Positions 1 to 12,011 are shown, counted from the stretch's first letter. The stretch is 64,000 nucleotides of DNA from Chiridota heheva (GCA_020152595.1 JAIGNY010004119.1:514001-578000); one strand, 5' to 3'. Translations and numbers: made by a program. The notes: generated from the letters alone by a model not told the origin.

Positions 1-359
1 TGAAGTGCAAAAACATGATCTAATGTAGAATATTGTTTTAAGAAACCAGTCTGGCTTTCACTAATACTACCAGTGCATTATTATGTTAAGTACTCTGATA
101 AACAAAAGTTTAAGAGCTTATTGTATTCATGCACTAAACAATTGTGTAAATCGATTTATATTTATATCATGCATGCCATTAAGTTTCGTGAAATGTAAGG
201 TATGTTCGGCACATACTATGCTTGATTATTTCTTTTATTGTTTATCTCTTTATGACGATCCTCGACCTTATTCTTATTTTCAAATATGTTGTTAATATTT
301 TTATGTATATTTTGTGTCAAGGACAAAGGGCCTAGTGCGCTAATTTATTAAATGAATTA
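1..359. other. AT-rich sequence, nothing recognised
   Basis: AT-rich with stops in all frames apart from short chance ORFs. I see no exon-like splice-site pair and no repeat structure. Confidence 0.4.
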
Positions 360-890
360 ATGATTTATCAGCTGAAATGATGATAGAAATTTTCAAGTTT
401 TGAGACATTACTACCAACACTTGTTTTATTTGTCTTGCTTCCTGCATGATTGATGATATTCCAGAACTCTTTTGGGTTTGCATTTTCAAAATTTCTGATT
501 TTTGTTGACAAATCTTTGTAAAAGATTATTTTTGTTTTTCTAATAATTTCTTTTGTAATTAGATGCCTCAGATTTCAGTCTCACACAATTGTCATTGGTT
601 TATTCCTATTAAGCTTATTTTAAGCTCTAAATACTAAGTTTCTCTGTGTACAATCTTTATTGAACCAAGGGAAAGTGGTTTGGCGACTTTGATTTCCCTT
701 ATTCTTAGTTATATTATTCTTGGGATAAGTTCTCATATCTCTTGAAATACCAGTAACAGTAGCAAGGGATATTAAAATATGACATAAATCATCACATGTT
801 TTATCAATTTTTTCTTGACAGATTTCACCACTGTCAAAAAAATCAGTTTGCTAACAATATTGTCAACTTTATCGGAATCAAAGTTAGCTG
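360..890 (-). mobile_element. Degraded non-LTR retrotransposon fragment (region between endonuclease and RT)
   Basis: Read on the minus strand, this stretch gives a broken peptide. It contains FDSDKVDNIVSKL, then HFPWFNKDC, then basic residues, then NPKEFWNIIN. PWFN-D-C followed by a basic linker and NPKEFW is the pattern commonly seen between the endonuclease and reverse transcriptase domains of CR1/jockey-type LINE ORF2. In-frame stops break it in several places, so it is an old dead fragment. It differs from the + strand LINE family that fills the rest of the window. The exact clade cannot be told from this part. Confidence 0.5.
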
Positions 891-1684
891 TGTACATGGA
901 AGATTTGCTAGTATTCTATTTCGTTTTTATGTAGTTTTGTACAGATGTAAAATAATAATTATCAACAACGGGAGAGTTAACAACAATCAGGGTCAGTATT
1001 GCTAAAACTGTTATCAAAACCTTGATTACTGATTTTAACTACACCAAGCTAGTGTTTATCAAAAAAAACAAGTTTCCAAATTTTCAATAAAGAAATATGT
1101 AATAGTTGATATAAGACCAAGTAAAAAAATAGTGTAATCAACAGCGCTCTTTCCAGAGGAGCTAACACAAGTAAAATCACCAACACAACTGTCTTTGCCA
1201 GTCCTTCTGGGCTAGGCTAGCAAACCACATACTGGTGCGCTACCCTCGTCGTGAACAGAGATTGAACAACTGGTTGCACTGTTTCCAAATATTATATTAG
1301 TTCTATTTTAGAAACGACAATGACCATCATACACAGTGTATTGCGAACGTTTTCTTTTATTAAAAAGCTACTGTAAACATCTGTACAGACTTTGTGATTC
1401 GGTAAAAATGTCTTCCCTACGCGTTTTTTTTTAATCAGTGACGTTTGTCTTTGTGGCAGCAGTTACGCGAATGTCTGGATCACAGGCGTTTCTAACGCAA
1501 TGCCAATATGGTTGGTACTCCATAGTCCGAGATTCCTCTGACCCATAGTAGTACAAACTGAGAACGCTGAGCTCGGTGTTAGCGAGTGAAGCCAACATTT
1601 ATTGATGTAAGTCACCAAAATGTCGTCCTAACACAAAACAAGTAACACTTTTTAACAGTCCATACCATATAATGGGCAATTCCA
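891..1684. other. Intergenic or intronic sequence, nothing recognised
   Basis: Unique-looking AT-rich DNA. Short ORFs lack domain signatures or codon bias, and I see no supported exon. Confidence 0.35.
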
Positions 1685-2395
1685 TAAAATATGTAAAGGG
1701 AGGTGAGGAGGGGAGGGGGGATGGAGGGGGTCGGTGACAGGGATTGGAAATAGTGGTAAGTGGGTGGGTAAAATGATTGGGATTGGGGTGGGTAAAATGA
1801 CCGGGATTTAGGGTGGGTGGGTAAAATGACCAGGATTAGGGGTGGGTTAGCTCGCTGGGATTGGAGGTGGGTGGGTAAGCTTGCTGGGATTTGGGGTTGG
1901 TGGGTGGGTTAGCTCGCTAAGACTAGAGGTGGGTGGGTGGGTTAGCTCACTGGGATTAGGGGTGGGTGGGTGGGTTTGCTTGGTTAGATTAGGGGTGGGT
2001 TAGCTTGCTGGGATTGAGAGTGGGTTAGCTCACTGGAATTGGGGGTAGGTGGGTGGGTTAGCTCGCTGGGATTGGGGTGGGTTAGCTCACTGGGATTTGG
2101 GGTGCGTTAGCTCACTGGGATTGGGGTGGGTTAGCTCGCTGGGATTGGGGTGGGTTAGCTCGCTGGGATTAGGGGTGGGTTAGCTCGCTGGGATTCGGGG
2201 TGGGTTAGCTCGCTAGGATTGGGGGTGGGTTAGCTCGCTGAGATTGGGGGTGGGTTAGCTCGCTGAGATTGGGGGTGGGCTAGCTCCCTGGGATTGGGGG
2301 TGGGTTGGCTCGCTGGGGTTGTGGGTCAGTTAGCCTGCTGGAATTGGGGGTGGGTAGGTGGGTACAAGTGGTATGTCACCGACTACCCCCTGGAA
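1685..2395. repeat. G-rich minisatellite, unit about 24 bp
   Basis: Imperfect tandem copies of a unit like GGGGTGGGTTAGCTCGCTGG followed by GATT. The first third is more irregular, with extra TGGG blocks, and the middle (about 2060-2290) is the most regular. The + strand carries many GGG/GGGG runs a few bases apart, so G-quadruplex formation is plausible. The core GGGTTAG resembles a telomere word but is interrupted by a constant CTCGCTGGGATT segment, so this is not telomeric repeat. No coding meaning. Confidence 0.9.
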
Positions 2396-2851
2396 TTGCT
2401 TAATGCATTATAGTTTGTTTCTAGCATGGAAGATCTTTCGCGCCAATGTTTTATTGAGAGAAGTTAATTGAATGATTTTGGTGCACAGTCGTAATTCTAG
2501 GTGCACAATTTCAAATTTGCGTGCACATCTTTCAAAGTTTCAATATATTTTAGTTTTTTCTTCATCAAAAGTTTAGAGAAAAAAAGTTCTTGAGGCCCCA
2601 AAGACAAGAAAACTTCTTCAATTTGCAACTTCAGCCCTTTGTTAAATATTTTTGTACTGATGCACATTTTTCAGATCTTGGCACACATTGTTTGAGTCCA
2701 TAAATGATCTTCCGCTCACACTTTGCAAATTATGCAGTCTGGAGTCCATAGGCTATGCACAATTAAGCCTATTCGCTATCTCACAGATGCTGGGTAATGT
2801 CATAGGTCACCGAAGATACACAATATGTTTTTTCGTTGTTAATATCTGATA
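2396..2851. other. Non-coding spacer
   Basis: AT-rich sequence between the G-rich array and a LINE 3' end. Nothing recognised. Confidence 0.35.
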
Positions 2852-3337
2852 AACCTTTCTCGTATCGACAACGTTCATATTACCCGTCTTAGAATTGGTC
2901 ACACCCACCTCACTCACTCCCACCTCCTTATTGGTTCCCCCCAACCCCTCTGTAACAATTGCCACTGCATCCTCACAATCCAACACGTTCTCCTTGCTTG
3001 CCTCCTGTACAACCTTCCCAGAGCTTCCCTTGCTCCCCACAACTCAATTGCTGAGTTCTTCCAAAAAAATCCTCCAGATAAAATAGTCTCCTTCCTTCAG
3101 CATGCATCCCTCCACAACCATATTTAATTCTCCTCTTCCACCCCCTCTCTACTTTGTTTTTGTTTTACCCATGCACCTCCTCTCTCGATCACAGCTTTCT
3201 GGCTTTTGTTCTTGAATTTCTCTCATTCTCCCCCTGGTCTCTTTCCTTACTACCTCTAAAATGATCTGACCTCTCAGGCACAATTTGACCTTCGTTGTCG
3301 TGGTACCGTTAAGACCTCATCAAACAAACAAACAAAC
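2852..3337 (+). mobile_element. I/Nimb-like LINE, 5'-truncated 3' end (copy 1)
   Basis: Matches the 3' part of the other LINE copies in the window. It holds the last ORF2 codons (a shared block with Asn-Cys and His-Cys pairs encoding a C-terminal knuckle, broken here), a C/T-rich 3' UTR, the family-specific end (CAGGCACAATTTGACC, then GTTGTCGTGG, then CCGTTAAG) and a (CAAA)n tail. Only the last roughly 490 bp were inserted or survive. The coding part has frameshifts. Same orientation as the host gene. Confidence 0.85.
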
Positions 3338-3892
3338 TGATCATTTCAATTTATTTCTGCCAATCAAAATTAGTTATATTCAGTTAACTCACACTTGTGA
3401 CTGTTTTTTCATACAAAATCTGGTGCATTAAAGTGACAACACGATCGCTATTGCTTATCTCCATACCAGGTGAGTGTCGCGTATGCGCAGTTGTTATTGC
3501 GAAGAGGCTTATTCAGCAAACTTGATCTTGCCTCATGTTGATTTACAGCAACGTAAACATTTGAAACAATCTCATCATGCCACAATTTACGTATTACCCT
3601 ATCCACAAGGCCTAATGATAGATACATGCAAAGTTTTAAACAATATGTTATTTGTAAACGTTATGTAATTTAGATGCTCAACAAATATAAAATCTGAATT
3701 TCTAAGTTTCTGTACCACATGGACAGATGGAGCAAAAGGTAGGCTGGACCAATTTTACCAAAGGTTAAAAAGTTGGCTGAAAATTCCACTTTTTGTGTAG
3801 TATGACAAAGGTTTTTCCCATTGACTAAATATAACCTATCAGTGTCATATTCAAGTAGCCAAAATTTACAATTACCCGTGGTCCTAAAATTC
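3338..3892. other. Non-coding spacer between two LINE copies
   Basis: AT-rich, no exon-like borders. A 64-codon ORF at 3474-3668 has no domain signature and is taken as chance. Confidence 0.35.
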
Positions 3893-6336
3893 TTTCCTTA
3901 TTACTTGAAGAGAGGCCATCATCACCTCAATCCCCCAAACTAACAAAGACAGATCCAACCCAAAAAACTACAAACCCATTGCTCTTACCTCCTACCTCTG
4001 TAAGATAATGGAATGTATGGTCAACTACAGACTCTGCTGGTACCTTGAGAGGAACTTCACCCTCTTCTCCACTCAAAATGGCTTCAGAAAAAACCAAAAC
4101 TGCCTGGACCACGTCCTCAAACTCAACACCTTCATCCGTGAAGCCTTCGTCAGAAATCATCATGCCATCTCTATCCCCTTCGACCTCGAAAAGGCCTTCG
4201 ACACCACGTGGCGGTATGGTGTCCTCAATGACCTTCACTCCTCTGGCCTCAGAGGCTCCCTCTCCACCTTCATCCAGAACTTCCTCTACTCCTGCCACTT
4301 CAGAGTATGCATTGGTAACAATGTATGTACTCCCAAAGGTACACCCAACACGTGGGTGTCCCCTAAGGCAGCATCCTCTCCACCACTCTCTTTATCCTCA
4401 AAATAAACAGCATCCCCAAAACCCTCACCCCCAACATCAAAAGCTTTCACTGTCTAATCATCCTCTCGATGCTTCCATACTCTCCAAAATAACCTACAAC
4501 ACTGGATAGTCTGGCTCACTGGAGCGACTCCAACGGTTTCAACTTCTCAAAGACAAAACTGTTCTCATCCATTTTAACAACAGCAACTCCTTCTTTCTCC
4601 ACCCCAATCTCCGCCTCAAAGATTCCATAATCCCTAGTAAAGACAGTTCTCGCTTCCTCAAAATCGCTCTCGACTCCAAACTTACCTATCTTCCCCACAT
4701 CAACACCCTCAAAACAAAATGCCACAAAATCCTCAATCTCTTCAAGGTCCTCTCAAGAACTGACTGGGGAACAAACTTTCTCACTCTGCTCATCATATAC
4801 CACTCCCTCTTCAGATCCAGGCTGGACTATGGCAATTTCATCTTCGCCTCTGCCCATAGATTTTACTTGAAACCTCATGGAGGTCACTGAGAACACTGCA
4901 GCCCTAAGGCTTTGCCTTGGCGCCACTTACACCTTCCCTATCACCAGTCTCCACGCCGAGGCCAATGAACTCCCCTTTGACCTCCGATGCACGAAGGGCA
5001 GCCTCTTCTTTGCTGTCCGCATCCTCACCGATCCATGTAACCCTTGCTTCCATTCCATCCGTTCTCCCTCCTTCACCAACCTCTTCAATCTCAACAAACG
5101 CATCCCCTCACCTTTCGGGATTCGGATGCACTCCCACTTCCCCAAAGCCAACATCAACATTTTCTCGGCTGCCAGATACACCATCCCACCTACACCCACC
5201 TGGACTATTCACTCCCAACTCCCTTCCTCCTCCAAGGTGTACCTTGGTCTTTCCTCCTTCTCGAAATCTCTTTACACCCCAGTTTTCTTTCACTCCAAAT
5301 ACTGCCAACTCAGTAGACATTTCCACAACTACTCCTTTCTGTTCACCGACGGCTCCACACGGGAAGGTTCTTCTGCAGCCCCCTCCTGTCCCGACCTCAC
5401 CCTCTCCCCAAGGCTACCTGACGGCACCTCTATCTATGGTGAAAGCCATCCCCCTAACCTTAAACTTCATAGAACTCTCTTTCTGCCCCCATTTCGTCAT
5501 CTTCTCTGACTCTAAATCCGTCCTCACTGGCATCCTCAACATGCTCTGGCCCAGCCCTCTCATTCTACAAATCCTAAACAGACTCCACACTCTCTCCTCC
5601 TTAGGAAAGAATATTATCTTCTTCTGGATTCCCATCCATGTCGGCATCCTTGGCAACGACAGAGCCACCAACATACTCTGTCAAACATTGCCTCTTTTTT
5701 TCCTATTCCACACTCAGACCTCCATCTCTTTATCGCCAACTACATAAAAAATTCTGGCAAAACTCCTGGAATCACGAAACCAGTAACAAACTCCACACCA
5801 TCAAACCCAAAGTCGGGACCAACATTCCTCTGCACAGTCGCAACAACAGGGAAGACATTGTTGTCACTCGCATCTGCCTCAGCCACTCCTCTCTCACTCA
5901 CTCCCATCTCTTATCCGGCTCCCCTACCCCTCTCTGCCCCACTTGTAACACCGATCTCTCCATCAAGCATATCTGTGTAACCTGTCCCCTAAACCAGAAC
6001 TCCAGATCTCTTCTCTCCTCACTATCCTCAATCTTGGACCTTTTCGAAAACAATTTTTTCTCAAACATCATCAACTTCCTCCGCAACAACAACCTCTTCC
6101 ACCACATTTAACTTCCCCCTTCCCTCCCTTTCTACATCTAAACTTACTTACCTCCTTTTTTTCTTTTTTTTCCCTTTTGCTTTTCCCCCTTTTCTCCCCT
6201 ACAAACCTTCCATCTCCTCACTATCTTAACTCTTACATCATAGTTTATTAACACCCTCTTGGCACATTTGACTTTGACTGTCGGGGTGCTGTTAAACATC
6301 ACCAAACGAAACCAAACCAAACCAAACCAAACCATA
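3893..6336 (+). mobile_element. I/Nimb-like LINE, divergent subfamily, RT to 3' end (copy 2)
   Basis: Begins inside the RT domain (KIMECMVNYRL). The RT block FDLEKAFDTTWRYGVL and a degraded RNase H region with TDGSTREG follow. Later blocks are FWIPIHVGILGNDRA and a cysteine-containing ORF2 C-terminus. It ends in a 3' UTR with GACTGTCGGGGTGCTGTTAA and an (AAACC)n tail, whereas the other copies end in (CAAA)n. Protein and tail differences mark a separate subfamily. Reading frame changes at least six times, so it is inactive. It is 5'-truncated, with no endonuclease. Confidence 0.85.
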
Positions 6337-6752
6337 CAGTCATGATGGTGGAACAACAGGTTGCAATAAGGTAAATTACCCCCCCACCTTTCCCATCCCT
6401 CCCCCCTTCCAGAGCAGAATTCTTTTTTGGTTAGTGAGAAAAACAGAAACATACTTTATGGTTCATTTTACCATTTGGGACCTTTGACATCAGATCAGAT
6501 GCATAAATTTACTCAGAAGGGCATTTTATATATGTTTATTATACTATTTCCTAAAGTTTACCATGTACTTTCCAGGAAAGTATGGTCGATTTTCCATTAT
6601 ACTCATCTTGATCTAATTGGGTTTTTATTGATGAGAAGTTGATAGCCCAAGCACTGAACTCGGAGTTGTCATGTGAATACAGTAGTTTCTTTAGATACAT
6701 GACTATTGTATATACTGCATTTAAAAAGTCTTATTATCCTACTTTGTTCTAG
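6337..6752. other. Sequence upstream of candidate microexon
   Basis: C-rich then AT-rich DNA. A 71-codon ORF at 6427-6642 shows no domain. The last 25 bases form a pyrimidine-rich tract ending in TTGTTCTAG, a plausible 3' splice site. Confidence 0.4.
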
Positions 6753-6785
6753 ATGGCTGTCGAAGAAGAAGAAGGAGTCCACCAC
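6753..6785 (+). CDS. Candidate microexon encoding a polybasic linker
   Basis: A 33-nt segment lies between a pyrimidine-rich AG (TTTGTTCTAG) and a strong donor (CACGTAAGAAAG). In phase 1 it reads GCRRRRRSPP, and the one base left over joins the first two bases of the next exon (C plus CT) to give Pro, so it runs smoothly into HYR1 (P-DTTPP). Length and phase 1-1 borders fit the rest of the gene. Five arginines in a row would suit a proprotein convertase site or a heparin-binding patch; that is inference. In frame 0 it would read MAVEEEEGVHH, so an initiator exon is a less likely alternative. RNA evidence would decide. Confidence 0.42.
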
Positions 6786-7085
6786 GTAAGAAAGATACAC
6801 TTTGTTCTTTATGCATCTATTCACTGTCATATTCCATCAAACTTTCAACTTAAATGTTGGTTTTTGTGAGTCTAATCATGGCCATAATTCTTTATCAAAT
6901 TGTTCCCCATCAGGGTTTACGGGCCAAGTCCAATAATTCTGCTGTAAAATGTTCAAATTTTGTTGTAAAAATTGAAGTGAAACAACATTTCCAGATTATT
7001 GAATAAAGTTAAATAAATATTTCATTAAGGAAAATTTACAAACTTTGATATGACATTTACAGTTTTTTTTTGTTTTTTGATTTTG
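6786..7085. other. Intronic sequence
   Basis: AT-rich DNA following the candidate microexon donor. Nothing recognised. Confidence 0.4.
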
Positions 7086-7152
7086 CACTCTCAGGCACAA
7101 TTTGACCCTTGCTGTTGTGATGCCGTTAAACTCTCATCAAACAAACAAACAA
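7086..7152 (+). mobile_element. LINE 3' tail only (copy 3)
   Basis: About 67 bp matching the extreme 3' end of the LINE family (CTCTCAGGCACAATTTGACC, then GTTGTGATGCCGTTAA, then CAAACAAACAA). It is preceded by unrelated T-rich DNA. An extreme 5' truncation, as expected from aborted target-primed reverse transcription. Confidence 0.85.
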
Positions 7153-7610
7153 TCTTTTTTATTTTATCGTTCTTTCATATATATGCAAAAACATAACTTT
7201 CAAAATCATACAGACTGTGATCACTACTCTTTAAGTAGGTTTTATAACAAATCACAAAATAATAACGTGTATTACAACATTTAAAGTTGAAGATAAGATC
7301 TGATGTAATTTGGTGATATTTGTATTCAATAGTCAGCCACAGAATATTTCTATGACATTTTCTCCAAAATTTGGATTAAGGAAAAAATTATATGTTAGAT
7401 GAAGCTGTGTTTCTTCAAACTATCATGGTAGGAGATTCAGAAACAATGGATTAGCATAAGAGAAATCTTTCCAACTGATGAGAACATAATTTGCATTTCC
7501 TCTTGATTACAATGATCAATGTTTGATTGATCATGCTGGATATATTTGCTATTTATGTAGTATATATGTTCAGACTCAAAAGCTTTAACTGTGGTGTGTC
7601 CCTCTTTCAG
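7153..7610. other. Intronic sequence before HYR1
   Basis: AT-rich. It ends in the tract GTGTGTCCCTCTTTCAG that serves as the HYR1 acceptor. Confidence 0.45.
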
Positions 7611-7747
7611 CTGACACCACTCCACCAACTTTTACAAAGTGTCCAGCTAACAAGAATGTTCGAGCCAACATAAGGGAGACAAGAGCCATAGTTTCATGGA
7701 AGTATAGGCAGTGACATACAAGCTTCTGATCCAAGTGGTATAAGTCG
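7611..7747 (+). CDS. HYR1 first-half exon, carries a frameshift
   Basis: Begins after CCTCTTTCAG in phase 1 and reads DTTPPTFTKCP, the usual HYR opening (D-x-x-PP then CP), continuing to AIVSW. After YRQ the frame hits TGA at 7712-7714. One base on, the reading becomes SDIQASDPSGIS, the conserved middle of an HYR domain, and the exon ends AGTCG before GTAAGT. The exon is 137 nt, while the equivalent HYR4 exon (59649-59784) is 136 nt with the same phases (1 in, 2 out), so one extra base near 7700-7712 explains the break. This could be a sequencing or assembly error, or real decay of the module. With the shift ignored, the half joins HYR1b in frame. Confidence 0.8.
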
Positions 7748-7984
7748 GTAAGTTATTAATTAATTGGGATTTATTATCCCATTGCCAACAAAGTTGTTGA
7801 ATGGAGATGCAGCAACTGAAAAGCATCTTAAACAATGACTGGCCCAATTGGAAGTAAACAAAAGGATAAAGGATGATCTTTATATGTATCTAGGTTTCAG
7901 TCAGAGATTTGGTTCTTTCATATACACTGTATCTTTCCGAATCGAAACGAAAAAAGGTTTCTTTATCTTAGTCACAATGTGTGT

Positions 7985-8225
7985 GTGTACGTAAAGGCCT
8001 TGCCCCCATGATGTCAGGCTTTCCCTCTGGTACCAAAAGATATGCTGGGTGCCCTCGTGCCAGGTGGATGAATGGCCTGAAAAGTTGGAGTGGATTGTCT
8101 GCATCTGATCTGGCTACTGCAGGGTGGTCCAGAATTCTACTTCAAAAACTTCAGCCAGACACATCCTATTCAATGACCCTGAGGAGTGAGTCAACGAGCC
8201 GCTAGGCTTATGGCGATTGATTGAT
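7985..8225 (+). mobile_element. LINE ORF2 C-terminus fragment, second LINE type
   Basis: An open frame reads GCPRARWMNGLKSWSGLSASDLATA. The R-x-R-W, W-x-GLS and DL pattern is typical of the C-terminal tail of endonuclease/RT proteins of many animal LINEs. It stops at 8203, soon followed by a short (GATT)n repeat, which would be the LINE 3' end. Unrelated to the (CAAA)n family. Only the 3' 240 bp are present. Confidence 0.6.
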
Positions 8226-9249
8226 TGAGTCACAATCCTACATGTAATAAAATACTATCTGGAAAAGACATTCTCTCCATTTTCAAACATGGAAATTAAA
8301 GGATAAAATATAAAGACTCCCAGACAGATTTTGAGGTGTCCTTCCCATATGTGTATCAGAAAGGTTTTCAAATTTTTCAAACTTTATCAAAATTTATTGT
8401 TTCCATAATTCAAATTCAATTTATTATTTATAATAAATCAAATGTAATTTAAAGGAGATATTTTTAGTAGCTGTCCAAATACAAAAAATATATAACTTTC
8501 CCCACATAATTCCACTCCAAAGTCCCAAAGTAGACATGGAAAAAGCACACAATACATTTTCCTTCCTTAGATTTTGACAAAATTTGATCAATTTTTGGCG
8601 GGAAATGGTCAAGCCATTCACAGTAAAAGATGAAGGAATATTACTCAAATTTGTTGAAAACTATATGGGTCGATTTTGCAAGTATTGTTGAGCTATTTTA
8701 ACTTATGTAGAATACACTGTAATATTGGTGTAGGCCTACAGTGACTGGACCAGTGCATGAATTTGGAGTCAAAAGCCTTGCAGTTACAAAGTGACAGGTT
8801 GGGATTTTGTTCGATTTATGGACTTTGTCTTATTTTGTGTTATATTTACACATTTTTTTGAGGTGAAAATTCTATGTTTTACATCAAGAAATCATTTGGC
8901 TTTTATCATGACCGCTTTAAAAACCAAGGATTCTCTTACCCAGAGTTTAGTGAATTCTTTAGTAAGTAACAACACAAACAAAAAAGCAATCCATGGAGTT
9001 GCTGATCTCATCACCTTAAGCATACAGCATTGTGGGGGAAATAGCTAACAGGGTCACTATAACTCTGTGACTTTTGACCTTGTGACCACAGAGTCTACAG
9101 GAAACAAATTCATGGTACAACATAAGGCTGGTATAGGTCTTGCCACTTTTGGAGTTAAGAAATTTTATTAATTACCATTCCAAAATATGGGGAAATTATT
9201 CGATAGGTATTTTCGATAAGGGGGTAACCAAAAGTATGTTCCTGTAAGA

Positions 9250-9365
9250 CGACATTGCTTAGTGCAAAGCCCCATGGCGTGGGATCCAGGGGCCTGCCTA
9301 AAGTCCCCTGGTGGGGTTCAGGAAAGCACTAAGAAATTACGCATTTTAGAAATTTGTTTTCAAGG
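9250..9365. repeat. Fragment related to the hAT-like element interior
   Basis: GATCCAGGGGCCTGCCTAAA resembles GTCCAGGGGCCTGCTTAAGA in the element at 12012-12757. A short decayed fragment just before LINE copy 4. Confidence 0.4.
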
Positions 9366-11549
9366 GGCAAAGTTCATTGCCACATTTTTTGACCTTGAGA
9401 AAGCTTTCGGCACTTCTTGGAAATACGGCATTACCCGCAAACTTCACACCATCGGCTTTAGGGCCATCTCCTCATCTTTATTCAAAACTTCCTCTCATCC
9501 AGGTGGTTCCAAGTTCGTATTGGCCACACCCTCTCCAACCCGTACCTCCAAGAAGAGGGCGTCCCCCAAGGCAGCATCCTCTCTCCCACTCTCTTCAACC
9601 TGAGAACATCAAAGACATCGCGGATAACCTTGGCCCCAACATCAAACGTACCTTATATTTGGATGACTTCACCATCTTCTACTCCTCCCCTAGCTTTCCT
9701 ATTGTTAAAAGTAGGCCCCAAACCAGCCTCGACCTGCTGCAAGACTGGAGCAACAAAAACAGTTTTAAATTCTCCAAAGACAAGACAGTCTGCATGCACT
9801 TTTGTCATTTCAAGAACCTCCACCCCAACCCGAACTTTGTGCTCAATGGTAATTGCATCCCAAAAGTTGAACACACAAAGTTCCTGGGTCTAACTCTAGA
9901 CCCTAAGCTTACCTACAAGCAACACATCACCAGCCTGAAACTGAAATGCAACAGCTTCCTCAACATCCTCAGACTCCTCTCCAACACCACTTGGGGTGCG
10001 AACCGCTTTGCTCTCCTCAAAATTTTCAGGCTTACCATTCATGCCAAGCTTGACTACGGCAATATTGTCTACTGTGTCCCTCACAACTCATACCTCAACC
10101 ACATCAGCACCATCCAAAATGAAGCCCTCAGGCTTTGTCTAGGTGCTTACAGGACCTCCCAAATCACCAGCCTTCATGTTGAAGCCAACGAACCTTCCTT
10201 TCTACTTAGATGTAGAAAGCTTAGCCTCTCCTATGCTTTTAGGGTCCTCACCAACACCCAGAACCCTGTTTACAACCTCATTAGGTACCCCAATTTCTCC
10301 ACCCTCTTTGATAGGACTAAAACCCTATCCCCTCCCTTCAGCTTATGCATAAAATCAGACCTCTTCCATCTCGGCATCAACCCTACCACTCTCGGCACCT
10401 TCTCCTGGCCCACTTTTCCTCCTTGGGCCACCCCCCTCCCTTCTGTCCACCTGGGCCTCTCCACTTATAACAAAGCTCAAACCCATCCTAACCTCTTCAT
10501 CAATCACCACAACCAAGTCAAAGACCAACTCTCAAATTACACCTCCATCTATACTGATGGGTCCAAGGAGGGCAACAAGACAGCTGCTGCTGCGGTCATC
10601 CAAGACATCACTCTCAGCAGCAGACTTCCTGACTACTCATCCATCTTTTCAGCCGAGGCTAAGGCCATTCTCCTTGCCCTCAACTTTATTGAGTACTCCC
10701 CGCTCAGCCACTTTGTTATTTTCTCCGACTCAAAGGCTGTTCTTACTTCTTTACTCAACCTTTAATGGGATAACCTCACATGCCACCTCCTTCTCCGCAA
10801 ACTCCTTTCTCCCACCCTCTGCAGAAAAAGTATTCTTTTCTTCTGGATACCCAGCCATGTTGGCATCCCGGGTAATGACAGGGCTGATGCAGCCGCTAAG
10901 CTTGCCTCACCCTCCTCCCTGCCCCTTTTCCCAAAACCCTCTCTGACATCAAACCACTTATCGCTTCCCTTGTTCAGGACTGCTGGCAAACTTCATGGAA
11001 GTCCCAAATTGATAACAAACTCCATGTCATCCAGCCCACAATTCCATTCAAAGCCACCATCAACAACCTCTCTCGTATTGACAACGTTGATATTACCCGT
11101 CTTTAAATTGGTCACACTCATCTCACCCACTCCCACCTTCTTATTGGCTCCCCCAGCCCCTTTGCAACAATTGCCATTGCACCTTCACAATCCATCACGT
11201 TCTCCTTGCTTGCCCCCTGTACAACCTTCCCAGAGCTTCCCTCGCTCCCTACAACTCAATTGCTGAGTTCTTCCAGAAAAAACCTCCGGATAAAATTATC
11301 TTCTTTCTTCATTATGCCTCCCTCTACGACCATATTTAATTCTTCTCTTCCACCCCCTCTCTACTTTGTTTTTGTTTTAACCATGCACCTCCCCTTACAA
11401 TCACAGCTTTCTGACCTTTTGTCCTTGAATTTCTCTCATCCTCCCCCTGTTTCCTTTACCTCCTACCTCTAGAATGATCTGACCTCTCAGGCACAATTTG
11501 ACCTTCGTTGTTGTGGTGCCGTTAAGCCATCATCAAACAAACAAACAAA
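9366..11549 (+). mobile_element. I/Nimb-like LINE, RT to 3' end (copy 4)
   Basis: 5'-truncated in the RT domain just before FDLEKAFGTSW. The catalytic block reads LYLDDFTIFYSS. A long open frame (9377-10765) covers the second half of RT and an RNase H domain with IYTDGSKEGNKTAAAA, SAEAKAILLALN and FSDSKAVL, so the D-E-D carboxylates are present. After a frameshift near 10760 come PSHVGIPGN-like codons and the C-terminus, then the family 3' UTR and (CAAA)n tail. One of the best-preserved RNase H copies, but inactive because the 5' half is missing and the early RT is frameshifted. Confidence 0.88.
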
Positions 11550-12011
11550 TGGGCACACACACATTAGGAAATTCAAGATGCTTGTGAGGACTTGACCAGA
11601 CACGGGTGTTACCATTATTACACAGATTCCATACATCATGTTAAACGCGGACCTCTTTTGAATTACGTTTGAACCCCTCTGATGTTTCTGATGCATTTAC
11701 ATGCAAATTTTTGCGAGGACCCCTATTTGAATCCTTAGGCGGAAATTTAGTCCTTAGTTGTTGGAGGTTAAACAGCTTCAGGTCCTCGTAGATGTATGTC
11801 ATACAAACGCCCCCCCCCCCCTCCCTTCTTCACTCCACACCCACACACACACGCACACATGGACAGATGCAAAAATCACAATTTTTTGTTGTTGTTGTCC
11901 CATTCCAAAAACTTATGACCCTTAACCTCTAATATGAGGTCATCATATGAGACCCGTTGTAGGCCCCACCAGCCTTCCTAATATCAAGGGGTGGCCATGT
12001 GGTATAGGAGG

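Noticed and set aside
1685-2395. Internal telomeric repeat
   Set aside because: The GGGTTAG word is part of a 24-bp unit with constant non-telomeric bases. There is no run of TTAGGG.
3474-3668. 64-codon ORF between LINE copies 1 and 2
   Set aside because: Short, no domain, no consistent splice sites and codon use unlike the sushi exons.
4045-4509. Ser/Thr/Pro-rich + strand ORFs overlapping LINE copy 2 (mucin-like)
   Set aside because: Out-of-frame reading of the LINE RT region. The same artefact appears in copies 4, 5, 7 and 8.
6427-6642. Possible upstream exon of the sushi/HYR gene
   Set aside because: The peptide lacks Cys pattern or known module, and there is no phase-1 splice pair around it.
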